Positions 40,630 to 54,342 of a stretch of 64,000 nucleotides of DNA are shown here, one piece after another; within the stretch, counting starts at the first letter, position 1; each line of letters starts with the position of its first letter. The translations under genes were made by a program, and so were the position numbers. Where the stretch lies: NCBI GenBank assembly GCA_036925085.1, contig JAUPFP010000075.1:558001-622000 (forward strand), in the 5' to 3' direction. Under the pieces are notes generated by a model that saw only the letters and a program-made list of their open reading frames with translations, made no database searches and was not told where the DNA came from. This DNA comes from Brachycybe producta. Its lineage: Eukaryota; Arthropoda; Diplopoda; Playtdesmida; Andrognathidae.

Positions 40630-43189
40630 ATGCCAACAACACCCAGTATTCCCAGGCAGTCACCCATCCAAGTACTGACTGGGATCAATGTTGCTTAACT
40701 TTGGTGATCGGATGAGATCCAGTGTGTCCAACATCGTATGGCCGTTGACACCCCAAAATGTACAAGTTCAACTTTCGAAAGATCTAAATAAGTTAACTCT
40801 CCACTTCAAAAAAATACTTATTACAGTTAACTATTATTGTGTGCATTTTCAGTTATTTATATAAAATAAGTGTTCAATTTTATCATGCCAGTTATTAATA
40901 GATGATTCCCATTATTTAAAAAATGAAAAGAAATACACCAACAACACCCAGTATTCCCAGGCAGTCACCCATCCAAGTACTGACTGGGCCCAATGTTGCT
41001 TAACTTTGGTGATCGGATGAGAACCAGTGTGTTCAACATAGTACGGCCATTGACACCCCACAATGTACAAGTTCAACATTCGAAAGATCTAAATAAGTTA
41101 ACTCTCCACTTCAAAAAAATACTTATTACAGTTAACTATTATTGTGTGCATTTTCAGTTATTTATATAAAATAAGTGTTCAATTTTATCATGCCAGTTAT
41201 TAATAGATGATTCCCATTATTTAAAAAATGAAAAGAAATACACCAACAACACCCAGCATTCCCGGGCAGTCACCCACCCAAGTACTGACTGGGCCCAATG
41301 TTGCTTAACTTTGGTGATCGGATGAGAACCAGTGTGTTCAACATGGTATGGCCGTTGACACCCCAAAATGTACAAGTTCAACTTTCGAAAGATCTAAATA
41401 AGTTAACTCTCCACTTCAAAAAATACTTATTACAGTTAACTATTATTGTGTGCATTTTCAGTTATTTATATAAAATAAGTGTTCAATTTTATCATGCCAG
41501 TTATTAATAGATGATTTCCATTATTTAAAAAATGAAAAGAAGTACACCAACAACACACAGTATTCCCAGGCAGTCCCCCATCCAAGTACTGACTGGGCCC
41601 AATGTTGCTTAACTTTGGTGATCGGATGAGAACCAGTGTGTTCAACATGGTATGGCCGTTGACACCCCAAAATGTACAAGTTCAACTTTCGAAAGATCTA
41701 AATAAGTTAACTCTCCACTTCAAAAAATACTTATTACAGTAAACTATTATTGTGTGCGTTTTCAGTTATTTATATAAAATAAGTGTTCAATTTTATCATG
41801 CCAGTTATTAATAGATGATTTCCATTATTTAAAAAATGAAAAGAAATACACCAACAACACCCAGTATTCCCAGGCAGTCACCCATCCAAGTACTGACCAG
41901 GCCCCAATGTTGCTTAACTTTGGTGATCGGATGAGAACCAGTGTGTTCAACATGGTATGGCCGTTGACACCCCTAAATGTACAAGTTCAACTTTCGAAAG
42001 ATCTAAATAAGTTAACTCTCCACTTCAAAAAATACTTATTACAGTTAACTATTATTGTGTGCATTTTCAGTTATTTATATAAAATAAGTGTTCAATTTTA
42101 TCATGCCAGTTATTAATATATGATTCCCATTATTTAAAAAATAGAAAAAAATTATGCCAACAACACCCAGTATTCCCAGGCAGTCACCCATCCAAGTACT
42201 GACTGGGCCCAATGTTGCTTAACTTTGGTGATCGGATGAGAACCAGTGTGTTCAACATGGTATGGCCGTTGACACCCCGAAATGTACAAGTTCAACTTTC
42301 GAAAGATCTAAATAAGTTAACTCTCCACTTCAAAAAATACTTATTACAGTTAACTATTATTGTGTGCATTTTCAGTTATTTATATAAAATAAGTGTTCAA
42401 TTTTATCATGCCAGTTATTAATATATGATTCCCATTATTTAAAAAATAGAAAAAAATTATGCCAACAACACCCAGTATTCCCAGGCAGTCACCCATCCAA
42501 GTACTGACTGGGCCCAATGTTGCTTAACTTTGGTGATCGGATGAGAACCAGTGTGTTCAACAAGGTACGGGCATTGACAACCCAAAATGTACAAGTACAA
42601 CTTTCTAAGGATCTAAATAATTTAAATCTCCACTTCAAAAAAATACTTGCTACATTTAACTATTATTGTGTGCATTTTTAGTTATTAATATAAAATTAGT
42701 GTTCAATTTTATCATGCCAGTTATTAATAGATGATTCCAATTATTTAAAAAAATGAAAAAAAAAATGATAACAACACCCAGTATTACAATGCAGGCACCC
42801 ATCAAAGTACTGGCTGGTCCCAATGTTGCTTAACTTTGGTGATCGGATGAAAACCAGTGTGTTCAACATGGTATGGCCGTTGACACCATAAAATGTACAA
42901 CTTCAACTTTCGAAAGATCTAAATAAGTTAACTCTCCACTTCAAAAAAAATACTTGTTACACTCAACTATTATTGTGTGCATTTTCAGTTGTTTATATAA
43001 AATAAGTGTTCAACTTTAATATGCCAGTTATTAATAGACGATTCCCAGTATTTAAAAAATGAAAAAAATATGCCAACAACACCCAGTATCCCCAGGCAGT
43101 CACCCATCCAAGTACTGACCGGGCCCAATATTGCTAAACTTTGGTGATTGGATGAGAACCAGTGTGTTCAACATGGTATGTCCGTTGAC
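40630..43189 (-). rRNA. 5S rRNA genes, units 134-142
   Basis: 5' ends at 40749, 41054, 41359, 41663, 41968, 42273, 42578, 42884, 43189. Unit 134 has GGGATCAATG and GTCCAACATCG. Unit 135 has TAGTACGGCCATTG with CCCACAATG. Unit 136 has CATTCCCGGGCAG. Unit 138 has GACCAGGCCCC. Unit 139 has CCCCGAAATG. Units 140-142 are the tail of the diverged block. Units 134-142 and the units that follow repeat at +2,745 bp. Confidence 0.88.
42765..42884 (-). pseudogene. Decayed 5S rRNA gene copy (unit 141)
   Basis: Third member of the decayed set (GTTATCAT 3' end, CTGCATTGTAATAC). Here it is accompanied by only units 140 and 142 of the diverged block, so the block was cut by an exchange between units 139 and 140. 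Confidence 0.8.
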
Positions 43190-43374
43190 ACCCCAAAATG
43201 TACAAGTTCAACTTTCGAAAGATCTAAATAAGTTAACTCTCCACTTCAAAAAATACTTATTACAGTTAACTATTATTGTGTGCATTTTCAGTTATTTATA
43301 TAAAATAAGTGTTCAATTTTATCATGCCAGTTATTAATATATGATTCCCATTATTTAAAAAATAGAAAAAAATT

Positions 43375-46237
43375 ATGCCAACAACACCCAGTATTCCCAG
43401 GCAGTCACCCATCCAAGTACTGACTGGGATCAATGTTGCTTAACTTTGGTGATCGGATGAGATCCAGTGTGTCCAACATCGTATGGCCGTTGACACCCCA
43501 AAATGTACAAGTTCAACTTTCGAAAGATCTAAATAAGTTAACTCTCCACTTCAAAAAAATACTTATTACAGTTAACTATTATTGTGTGCATTTTCAGTTA
43601 TTTATATAAAATAAGTGTTCAATTTTATCATGCCAGTTATTAATAGATGATTCCCATTATTTAAAAAATGAAAAGAAATACACCAACAACACCCAGTATT
43701 CCCAGGCAGTCACCCATCCAAGTACTGACTGGGCCCAATGTTGCTTAACTTTGGTGATCGGATGAGAACCAGTGTGTTCAACATAGTACGGCCATTGACA
43801 CCCCACAATGTACAAGTTCAACATTCGAAAGATCTAAATAAGTTAACTCTCCACTTCAAAAAAATACTTATTACAGTTAACTATTATTGTGTGCATTTTC
43901 AGTTATTTATATAAAATAAGTGTTCAATTTTATCATGCCAGTTATTAATAGATGATTCCCATTATTTAAAAAATGAAAAGAAATACACCAACAACACCCA
44001 GCATTCCCGGGCAGTCACCCACCCAAGTACTGACTGGGCCCAATGTTGCTTAACTTTGGTGATCGGATGAGAACCAGTGTGTTCAACATGGTATGGCCGT
44101 TGACACCCCAAAATGTACAAGTTCAACTTTCGAAAGATCTAAATAAGTTAACTCTCCACTTCAAAAAATACTTATTACAGTTAACTATTATTGTGTGCAT
44201 TTTCAGTTATTTATATAAAATAAGTGTTCAATTTTATCATGCCAGTTATTAATAGATGATTCCCATTATTTAAAAAATGAAAAGAAGTACACCAACAACA
44301 CACAGTATTCCCAGGCAGTCCCCCATCCAAGTACTGACTGGGCCCAATGTTGCTTAACTTTGGTGATCGGATGAGAACCAGTGTGTTCAACATGGTATGG
44401 CCGTTGACACCCCAAAATGTACAAGTTCAACTTTCGAAAGATCTAAATAAGTTAACTCTCCACTTCAAAAAATACTTATTACAGTAAACTATTATTGTGT
44501 GCGTTTTCAGTTATTTATATAAAATAAGTGTTCAATTTTATCATGCCAGTTATTAATAGATGATTTCCATTATTTAAAAAATGAAAAGAAATACACCAAC
44601 AACACCCAGTATTCCCAGGCAGTCACCCATCCAAGTACTGACCAGGCCCCAATGTTGCTTAACTTTGGTGATCGGATGAGAACCAGTGTGTTCAACATGG
44701 TATGGCCGTTGACACCCCTAAATGTACAAGTTCAACTTTCGAAAGATCTAAATAAGTTAACTCTCCACTTCAAAAAATACTTATTACAGTTAACTATTAT
44801 TGTGTGCATTTTCAGTTATTTATATAAAATAAGTGTTCAATTTTATCATGCCAGTTATTAATATATGATTCCCATTATTTAAAAAATAGAAAAAAATTAT
44901 GCCAACAACACCCAGTATTCCCAGGCAGTCACCCATCCAAGTACTGACTGGGCCCAATGTTGCTTAACTTTGGTGATCGGATGAGAACCAGTGTGTTCAA
45001 CATGGTATGGCCGTTGACACCCCGAAATGTACAAGTTCAACTTTCGAAAGATCTAAATAAGTTAACTCTCCACTTCAAAAAATACTTATTACAGTTAACT
45101 ACTATTGTGTGCATTTTCAGTTATTTATATAAAATAAGTGTTCAATTTTATCATGCCAGTTATTAATATATGATTCCCATTATTTAAAAAATAGAAAAAA
45201 ATTATGCCAACAACACCCAGTATTCCCAGGCAGTCACCCATCCAAGTACTGACCGGGCCCAATATTGCTAAACTTTGGTGATTGGATGAGAACCAGTGTG
45301 TTCAACATGGTATGCCCGTTGACACCCCAAAATGTACAAGTTCAACTTTCGAAAGATCTAAATAAGTTAACTCTCCACTTCAAAAAATACTTATTACAGT
45401 TAACTATTATTGTGTGCATTTTCAGTTATTTATATAAAATAAGTGTTCAATTTTATCATGCCAGTTATTAATAGATGATTCCCATTATTTAAAAAATGAA
45501 AAGAAGTACACCAACAACACACAGTATTCCCAGGCAGTCCCCCATCCAAGTACTGACTGGGCCCAATGTTGCTTAACTTTGGTGATCGGATGAGAACCAG
45601 TGTGTTCAACATGGTATGGCCGTTGACACCCCAAAATGTACAAGTTCAACTTTCGAAAGATCTAAATAAGTTAACTCTCCACTTCAAAAAATACTTATTA
45701 CAGTAAACTATTATTGTGTGCGTTTTCAGTTATTTATATAAAATAAGTTTTCAATTTTATCATGCCAGTTATTAATAGATGATTTCCATTATTTAAAAAA
45801 TGAAAAGAAATACACCAACAACACCCAGTATTCCCAGGCAGTCACCCATCCAAGTACTGACCAGGCCCCAATGTTGCTTAACTTTGGTGATCGGATGAGA
45901 ACCAGTGTGTTCAACATGGTATGGCCGTTGACACCCCTAAATGTACAAGTTCAACTTTCGAAAGATCTAAATAAGTTAACTCTCCACTTCAAAAAATACT
46001 TATTACAGTTAACTATTATTGTGTGCATTTTCAGTTATTTATATAAAATAAGTGTTCAATTTTATCATGCCAGTTATTAATATATGATTCCCATTATTTA
46101 AAAAATAGAAAAAAATTATGCCAACAACACCCAGTATTCCCAGGCAGTCACCCATCCAAGTACTGACTGGGCCCAATGTTGCTTAACTTTGGTGATCGGA
46201 TGAGAACCAGTGTGTTCAACATGGTATGGCCGTTGAC
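43375..46237 (-). rRNA. 5S rRNA genes, units 143-152
   Basis: 5' ends at 43494, 43799, 44104, 44408, 44713, 45018, 45323, 45627, 45932, 46237. Units 143-148 copy units 134-139 at exactly +2,745 bp. Unit 149 is a hybrid: its gene matches units 125 and 142 (TATGCCCGTTGAC, ATATTGCTAAAC) but it has the strong-terminator flank of a neighbouring subtype. Units 150-152 repeat units 146-148. Confidence 0.92.
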
Positions 46238-46422
46238 ACCCCGAAATGTACAAGTTCAACTTTCGAAAGATCTAAATAAGTTAACTCTCCACTTCAAAAA
46301 ATACTTATTACAGTTAACTACTATTGTGTGCATTTTCAGTTATTTATATAAAATAAGTGTTCAATTTTATCATGCCAGTTATTAATATATGATTCCCATT
46401 ATTTAAAAAATAGAAAAAAATT

Positions 46423-48367
46423 ATGCCAACAACACCCAGTATTCCCAGGCAGTCACCCATCCGAGTACTGACTGGGCCCAATGTTGCTTAACTTTGGTGA
46501 TCGGATGAGAACCAGTGTGTTCAACATGGTATGGCCGTTGACATCCCAAAATGTACAAGTCCAACTTTCGAAAGATCTAAATAAGTTAACTCTCCACTTC
46601 AAAAAACACTTGTTACATTTAACTATTATTGTGTGCATTTTCAGTTATTTATATAAAATAAGTTTTCAATTTTATCATGTCAGTTATTAATAGATGATTC
46701 CCATTATTTAAAAAATGAAAAAAATATGCCAACAACACCCAGTATTCTCATGCAGTCACCCATCCAAGTACTGACTGGGCCCTATGTTGCTTAACTTTGG
46801 TGATCGGACGAGAACTAGTGTGTTCAACATGGTATGGCCATTGACACCCCAAAATGTACAAGTTCAACTTTTGAAGGATCTAAATAATTTAACTATCCAC
46901 TTCAAAAAAAATACTTGTTACATTTCACTATTATTGTGTGCATTTTTAGTTATTAATATAAAATAAGTGTTCAATTTTATCATGCCAGTTATTAATAGAT
47001 GATTCCCATTATTTAAAACATGAAAAAAAACACCAACAACACACAGTATTCCCAGGCAGTCACCCATCCAAGTACTGACTGGGCCCTATGTTGCTTAACT
47101 TTGGTGATCAGACGAGAACCAGTGTGTTCAACATGGTATGGCCATTGACACACCAAAATGTACAACTTTAACTTTCGAAGGATCTAAATAAGTTACCTCC
47201 TTACTTAAAAAAAAATACTTGTTACACTCAACTATTATTGTGTGCATTTTCAGTTATTTATATAAAATAAGTTTTCAATTTTATAATACCAGGTATTAAT
47301 AGACGATTCCCATTATTTAAAAAATGAAAAAAATATGCCAACAACACCCCACATTCCCAGGCAGTCAACCATCCAAGTACTGACTAGGCCCAATGTTGCT
47401 TAACTTTGGTGATTGGATGAGAACCAGTGCATTCAACATGGTATGGCTGTTGACACCCCAAAACGTACAAGTTCAACTTTCGAAGGATCTAAATAAGTTA
47501 CCTCTCCACTTAAAAAATACTTGTTACATTTAACTATTATTGTGTGCATTTTCAGTTATTTATATAAGATAAGTGTTCAATTTTATTATGCCAGTTATTA
47601 ACAGATGATTCCCATTATTTAAAAAATGAAAAAAATACACAAACAACACCCAGTATTCCCAGGCAGTCACCCATCCAAGTACTGACTGGGCCCAATGTTG
47701 CTTAACTTTGGTGATCGGATGAGAACCAGTGTGTTCAACAAGGTACGGGCATTGACAACCCAAAATGTACAAGTACAACTTTCTAAGGATCTAAATAATT
47801 TAAATCTCCACTTCAAAAAAATACTTGCTACATTTAACTATTATTGTGTGCATTTTTAGTTATTAATATAAAATTAGTGTTCAATTTTATCATGCCAGTT
47901 ATTAATAGATGATTCCAATTATTTAAAAAAATGAAAAAAAAAATGATAACAACACCCAGTATTACAATGCAGGCACCCATCAAAGTACTGGCTGGTCCCA
48001 ATGTTGCTTAACTTTGGTGATCGGATGAAAACCAGTGTGTTCAACATGGTATGGCCGTTGACACCATAAAATGTACAACTTCAACTTTCGAAAGATCTAA
48101 ATAAGTTAACTCTCCACTTCAAAAAAAATACTTGTTACACTCAACTATTATTGTGTGCATTTTCAGTTGTTTATATAAAATAAGTGTTCAACTTTAATAT
48201 GCCAGTTATTAATAGACGATTCCCAGTATTTAAAAAATGAAAAAAATATGCCAACAACACCCAGTATCCCCAGGCAGTCACCCATCCAAGTACTGACCGG
48301 GCCCAATATTGCTAAACTTTGGTGATTGGATGAGAACCAGTGTGTTCAACATGGTATGCCCGTTGAC
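46423..48367 (-). rRNA. 5S rRNA genes, units 153-159, diverged block copy 3
   Basis: 5' ends at 46542, 46845, 47149, 47454, 47756, 48062, 48367. Same order as units 127-133. The offset changes from 7,924 to 7,923 bp between units 155 and 156, reflecting a single A lost from an A-run near 47,330. Unit 153 has AAGTCCAACTTTCG in its spacer, a private change. Confidence 0.85.
47943..48062 (-). pseudogene. Decayed 5S rRNA gene copy (unit 158)
   Basis: Fourth member of the decayed set, with the same 3' half damage as the copy at 37,584-37,703. Confidence 0.8.
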
Positions 48368-48552
48368 ACCCCAAAATGTACAAGTTCAACTTTCGAAAGA
48401 TCTAAATAAGTTAACTCTCCACTTCAAAAAATACTTATTACAGTTAACTATTATTGTGTGCATTTTCAGTTATTTATATAAAATAAGTGTTCAATTTTAT
48501 CATGCCAGTTATTAATATATGATTCCCATTATTTAAAAAATAGAAAAAAATT

Positions 48553-51500
48553 ATGCCAACAACACCCAGTATTCCCAGGCAGTCACCCATCCAAGTACTG
48601 ACTGGGATCAATGTTGCTTAACTTTGGTGATCGGATGAGATCCAGTGTGTCCAACATCGTATGGCCGTTGACACCCCAAAATGTACAAGTTCAACTTTCG
48701 AAAGATCTAAATAAGTTAACTCTCCACTTCAAAAAAATACTTATTACAGTTAACTATTATTGTGTGCATTTTCAGTTATTTATATAAAATAAGTGTTCAA
48801 TTTTATCATGCCAGTTATTAATAGATGATTCCCATTATTTAAAAAATGAAAAGAAATACACCAACAACACCCAGTATTCCCAGGCAGTCACCCATCCAAG
48901 TACTGACTGGGCCCAATGTTGCTTAACTTTGGTGATCGGATGAGAACCAGTGTGTTCAACATAGTACGGCCATTGACACCCCACAATGTACAAGTTCAAC
49001 ATTCGAAAGATCTAAATAAGTTAACTCTCCACTTCAAAAAAATACTTATTACAGTTAACTATTATTGTGTGCATTTTCAGTTATTTATATAAAATAAGTG
49101 TTCAATTTTATCATGCCAGTTATTAATAGATGATTCCCATTATTTAAAAAATGAAAAGAAATACACCAACAACACCCAGCATTCCCGGGCAGTCACCCAC
49201 CCAAGTACTGACTGGGCCCAATGTTGCTTAACTTTGGTGATCGGATGAGAACCAGTGTGTTCAACATGGTATGGCCGTTGACACCCCAAAATGTACAAGT
49301 TCAACTTTCGAAAGATCTAAATAAGTTAACTCTCCACTTCAAAAAATACTTATTACAGTTAACTATTATTGTGTGCATTTTCAGTTATTTATATAAAATA
49401 AGTGTTCAATTTTATCATGCCAGTTATTAATAGATGATTCCCATTATTTAAAAAATGAAAAGAAGTACACCAACAACACACAGTATTCCCAGGCAGTCCC
49501 CCATCCAAGTACTGACTGGGCCCAATGTTGCTTAACTTTGGTGATCGGATGAGAACCAGTGTGTTCAACATGGTATGGCCGTTGACACCCCAAAATGTAC
49601 AAGTTCAACTTTCGAAAGATCTAAATAAGTTAACTCTCCACTTCAAAAAATACTTATTACAGTAAACTATTATTGTGTGCGTTTTCAGTTATTTATATAA
49701 AATAAGTGTTCAATTTTATCATGCCAGTTATTAATAGATGATTTCCATTATTTAAAAAATGAAAAGAAATACACCAACAACACCCAGTATTCCCAGGCAG
49801 TCACCCATCCAAGTACTGACCAGGCCCCAATGTTGCTTAACTTTGGTGATCGGATGAGAACCAGTGTGTTCAACATGGTATGGCCGTTGACACCCCTAAA
49901 TGTACAAGTTCAACTTTCGAAAGATCTAAATAAGTTAACTCTCCACTTCAAAAAATACTTATTACAGTTAACTACTATTGTGTGCATTTTCAGTTATTTA
50001 TATAAAATAAGTGTTCAATTTTATCATGCCAGTTATTAATATATGATTCCCATTATTTAAAAAATAGAAAAAAATTATGCCAACAACACCCAGTATTCCC
50101 AGGCAGTCACCCATCCAAGTACTGACCGGGCCCAATATTGCTAAACTTTGGTGATTGGATGAGAACCAGTGTGTTCAACATGGTATGCCCGTTGACACCC
50201 CAAAATGTACAAGTTCAACTTTCGAAAGATCTAAATAAGTTAACTCTCCACTTCAAAAAATACTTATTACAGTTAACTATTATTGTGTGCATTTTCAGTT
50301 ATTTATATAAAATAAGTGTTCAATTTTATCATGCCAGTTATTAATATATGATTCCCATTATTTAAAAAATAGAAAAAAATTATGCCAACAACACCCAGTA
50401 TTCCCAGGCAGTCACCCATCCAAGTACTGACTGGGATCAATGTTGCTTAACTTTGGTGATCGGATGAGATCCAGTGTGTCCAACATCGTATGGCCGTTGA
50501 CACCCCAAAATGTACAAGTTCAACTTTCGAAAGATCTAAATAAGTTAACTCTCCACTTCAAAAAAATACTTATTACAGTTAACTATTATTGTGTGCATTT
50601 TCAGTTATTTATATAAAATAAGTGTTCAATTTTATCATGCCAGTTATTAATAGATGATTCCCATTATTTAAAAAATGAAAAGAAATACACCAACAACACC
50701 CAGTATTCCCAGGCAGTCACCCATCCAAGTACTGACTGGGCCCAATGTTGCTTAACTTTGGTGATCGGATGAGAACCAGTGTGTTCAACATAGTACGGCC
50801 ATTGACACCCCACAATGTACAAGTTCAACATTCGAAAGATCTAAATAAGTTAACTCTCCACTTCAAAAAAATACTTATTACAGTTAACTATTATTGTGTG
50901 CATTTTCAGTTATTTATATAAAATAAGTGTTCAATTTTATCATGCCAGTTATTAATAGATGATTCCCATTATTTAAAAAATGAAAAGAAATACACCAACA
51001 ACACCCAGCATTCCCAGGCAGTCACCCACCCAAGTACTGACTGGGCCCAATGTTGCTTAACTTTGGTGATCAGATGAGAACCAGTGTGTTCAACATGGTA
51101 TGGCCGTTGACACCCCAAAATGTACAAGTTCAACTTTCGAAAGATCTAAATAAGTTAACTCTCCACTTCAAAAAATACTTATTACAGTAAACTATTATTG
51201 TGTGCGTTTTCAGTTATTTATATAAAATAAGTGTTCAATTTTATCATGCTAGTTATTAATAGATGATTTCCATTATTTAAAAAATGAAAAGAAATACACC
51301 AACAACACCCAGTATTCCCAGGCAGTCACCCATCCAAGTACTGACCAGGCCCCAATGTTGCTTAACTTTGGTGATCGGATGAGAACCAGTGTGTTCAACA
51401 TGGTATGGCCGTTGACACCCCTAAATGTACAAGTTCAACTTTCGAAAGATCTAAATAAGTTAACTCTCCACTTCAAAAAATACTTATTACAGTTAACTAT

Positions 51501-51722
51501 TATTGTGTGCATTTTCAGTTATTTATATAAAATAAGTGTTCAATTTTATCATGCCAGTTATTAATATATGATTCCCATTATTTAAAAAATAGAAAAAAAA
51601 TTATGCCAACAACACCCAGTATTCCCAGGCAGTCACCCATCCAAGTACTGACTGGGCCCAATGTTGCTTAACTTTGGTGATCGGATGAGAACCAGTGTGT
51701 TCAACATGGTATGGCCGTTGAC
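48553..51722 (-). rRNA. 5S rRNA genes, units 160-170
   Basis: 5' ends at 48672, 48977, 49282, 49586, 49891, 50196, 50501, 50806, 51111, 51416, 51722. Units 160-164 copy units 134-138 at +7,923 bp. Units 165-167 repeat the pattern of units 159-161. Unit 168 combines a CACCCACCC flank with GATCAGATG and a CAGTAAACTATT spacer, so it looks like an exchange product between two subtypes. Confidence 0.92.
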
Positions 51723-51907
51723 ACCCCGAAATGTACAAGTTCAACTTTCGAAAGATCTCAATAAGTTAACTCTCCACTTCAAAAAATACTTATTACAGTT
51801 AACTACTATTGTGTGCATTTTCAGTTATTTATATAAAATAAGTGTTCAATTTTATCATGCCAGTTATTAATATATGATTCCCATTATTTAAAAAATAGAA
51901 AAAAATT

Positions 51908-54157
51908 ATGCCAACAACACCCAGTATTCCCAGGCAGTCACCCATCCGAGTACTGACTGGGCCCAATGTTGCTTAACTTTGGTGATCGGATGAGAACCAG
52001 TGTGTTCAACATGGTATGGCCGTTGACATCCCAAAATGTACAAGTTCAACTTTCGAAAGATCTAAATAAGTTAACTCTCCACTTCAAAAAACACTTGTTA
52101 CATTTAACTATTATTGTGTGCATTTTCAGTTATTTATATAAAATAAGTTTTCAATTTTATCATGTCAGTTATTAATAGATGATTCCCATTATTTAAAAAA
52201 TGAAAAAAATATGCCAACAACACCCAGTATTCTCATGCAGTCACCCATCCAAGTACTGACTGGGCCCTATGTTGCTTAACTTTGGTGATCGGACGAGAAC
52301 TAGTGTGTTCAACATGGTATGGCCATTGACACCCCAAAATGTACAAGTTCAACTTTTGAAGGATCTAAATAATTTAACTATCCACTTCAAAAAAAATACT
52401 TGTTACATTTCACTATTATTGTGTGCATTTTTAGTTATTAATATAAAATAAGTGTTCAATTTTATCATGCCAGTTATTAATAGATGATTCCCATTATTTA
52501 AAACATGAAAAAAAACACCAACAACACACAGTATTCCCAGGCAGTCACCCATCCAAGTACTGACTGGGCCCTATGTTGCTTAACTTTGGTGATCAGACGA
52601 GAACCAGTGTGTTCAACATGGTATGGCCATTGACACACCAAAATGTACAACTTTAACTTTCGAAGGATCTAAATAAGTTACCTCCTTACTTAAAAAAAAA
52701 TACTTGTTACACTCAACTATTATTGTGTGCATTTTCAGTTATTTATATAAAATAAGTTTTCAATTTTATAATACCAGGTATTAATAGACGATTCCCATTA
52801 TTTAAAAAATGAAAAAAATATGCCAACAACACCCCACATTCCCAGGCAGTCAACCATCCAAGTACTGACTAGGCCCAATGTTGCTTAACTTTGGTGATTG
52901 GATGAGAACCAGTGCATTCAACATGGTATGGCTGTTGACACCCCAAAACGTACAAGTTCAACTTTCGAAGGATCTAAATAAGTTACCTCTCCACTTAAAA
53001 AATACTTGTTACATTTAACTATTATTGTGTGCATTTTCAGTTATTTATATAAGATAAGTGTTCAATTTTATTATGCCAGTTATTAACAGATGATTCCCAT
53101 TATTTAAAAAATGAAAAAAATACACAAACAACACCCAGTATTCCCAGGCAGTCACTCATCCAAGTACTGACTGGGCCCAATGTTGCTTAACTTTGGTGAT
53201 CGGATGAGAACCAGTGTGTTCAACAAAGTACGGGCATTGACAACCCAAAATGTACAAGTACAACTTTCTAAGGATCTAAATAATTTAAATCTCCACTTCA
53301 AAAAAATACTTGCTACATTTAACTATTATTGTGTGCATTTTTAGTTATTAATATAAAATTAGTGTTCAATTTTATCATGCCAGTTATTAATAGATGATTC
53401 CAATTATTTAAAAAAATGAAAAAAAAAATGATAACAACACCCAGTATTACAATGCAGGCACCCATCAAAGTACTGGCTGGTCCCAATGTTGCTTAACTTT
53501 GGTGATCGGATGAAAACCAGTGTGTTCAACATGGTATGGCCGTTGACACCCTAAAATGTACAACTTCAACTTTCGAAAGATCTAAATAAGTTAACTCTCC
53601 ACTTCAAAAAAAATACTTGTTACACTCAACTATTATTGTGTGCATTTTCAGTTGTTTATATAAAATAAGTGTTCAACTTTAATATGCCAGTTATTAATAG
53701 ATGATTTCCAGTATTTAAAAAATGAAAAAAATATGCCAACAACACCCAGTATCCCCAGGCAGTCACCCATCCAAATACTGACCGGGCCCAATATTGCTAA
53801 ACTTTGGTGATTGGATGAGAACCAGTGTGTTCAACATGGTATGCCCGTTGACACCCCAAAATGTACAAGTTCAACTTTCGAAAGATCTAAATAAGTTAAC
53901 TCTGCACTTCAAAAAATACTTATTACAGTTAACTATTATTGTGTGCATTTTCAGTTATTTATATAAAATAAGTGTTCAATTTTATCATGCCAGTTATTAA
54001 TATATGATTCCCATTATTTAAAAAATAGAAAAAAATTATGCCAACAACACCCAGTATTCCCAGGCAGTCACCCATCCAAGTACTGACTAGAATCAATGTT
54101 GCTTAACTTTGGTGATCGGATGAGATCCAGTGTGTCCAACATCGTATGGCCGTTGAC
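51908..54157 (-). rRNA. 5S rRNA genes, units 171-178, diverged block copy 4
   Basis: 5' ends at 52027, 52330, 52634, 52939, 53241, 53547, 53852, 54157. Units 171-177 are at exactly +5,485 bp from units 153-159. Private changes include CAGTCACTCATCC in unit 175 and TACTGACTAGAATC in unit 178. Confidence 0.85.
53428..53547 (-). pseudogene. Decayed 5S rRNA gene copy (unit 176)
   Basis: Fifth member of the decayed set. It differs from the others by ACACCCTAAAATG immediately upstream instead of ACACCATAAAATG. Confidence 0.8.
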
Positions 54158-54342
54158 ACCCCAAAATGTACAAGTTCAACTTTCGAAAGATCTAAATAAG
54201 TTAACTCTCCACTTCAAAAAAATACTTATTACAGTTAACTATTATTGTGTGCATTTTCAGTTATTTATATAAAATAAGTGTTCAATTTTATCATGCCAGT
54301 TATTAATAGATGATTCCCATTATTTAAAAAATGAAAAGAAAT

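Noticed and set aside
2758-49571. Minus-strand ORFs of about 60 codons beginning MLNTLVLIRSPK
   Set aside because: They are the 5S gene and its flank read as codons in units of one flank class. The sequence is ribosomal RNA, not protein coding.
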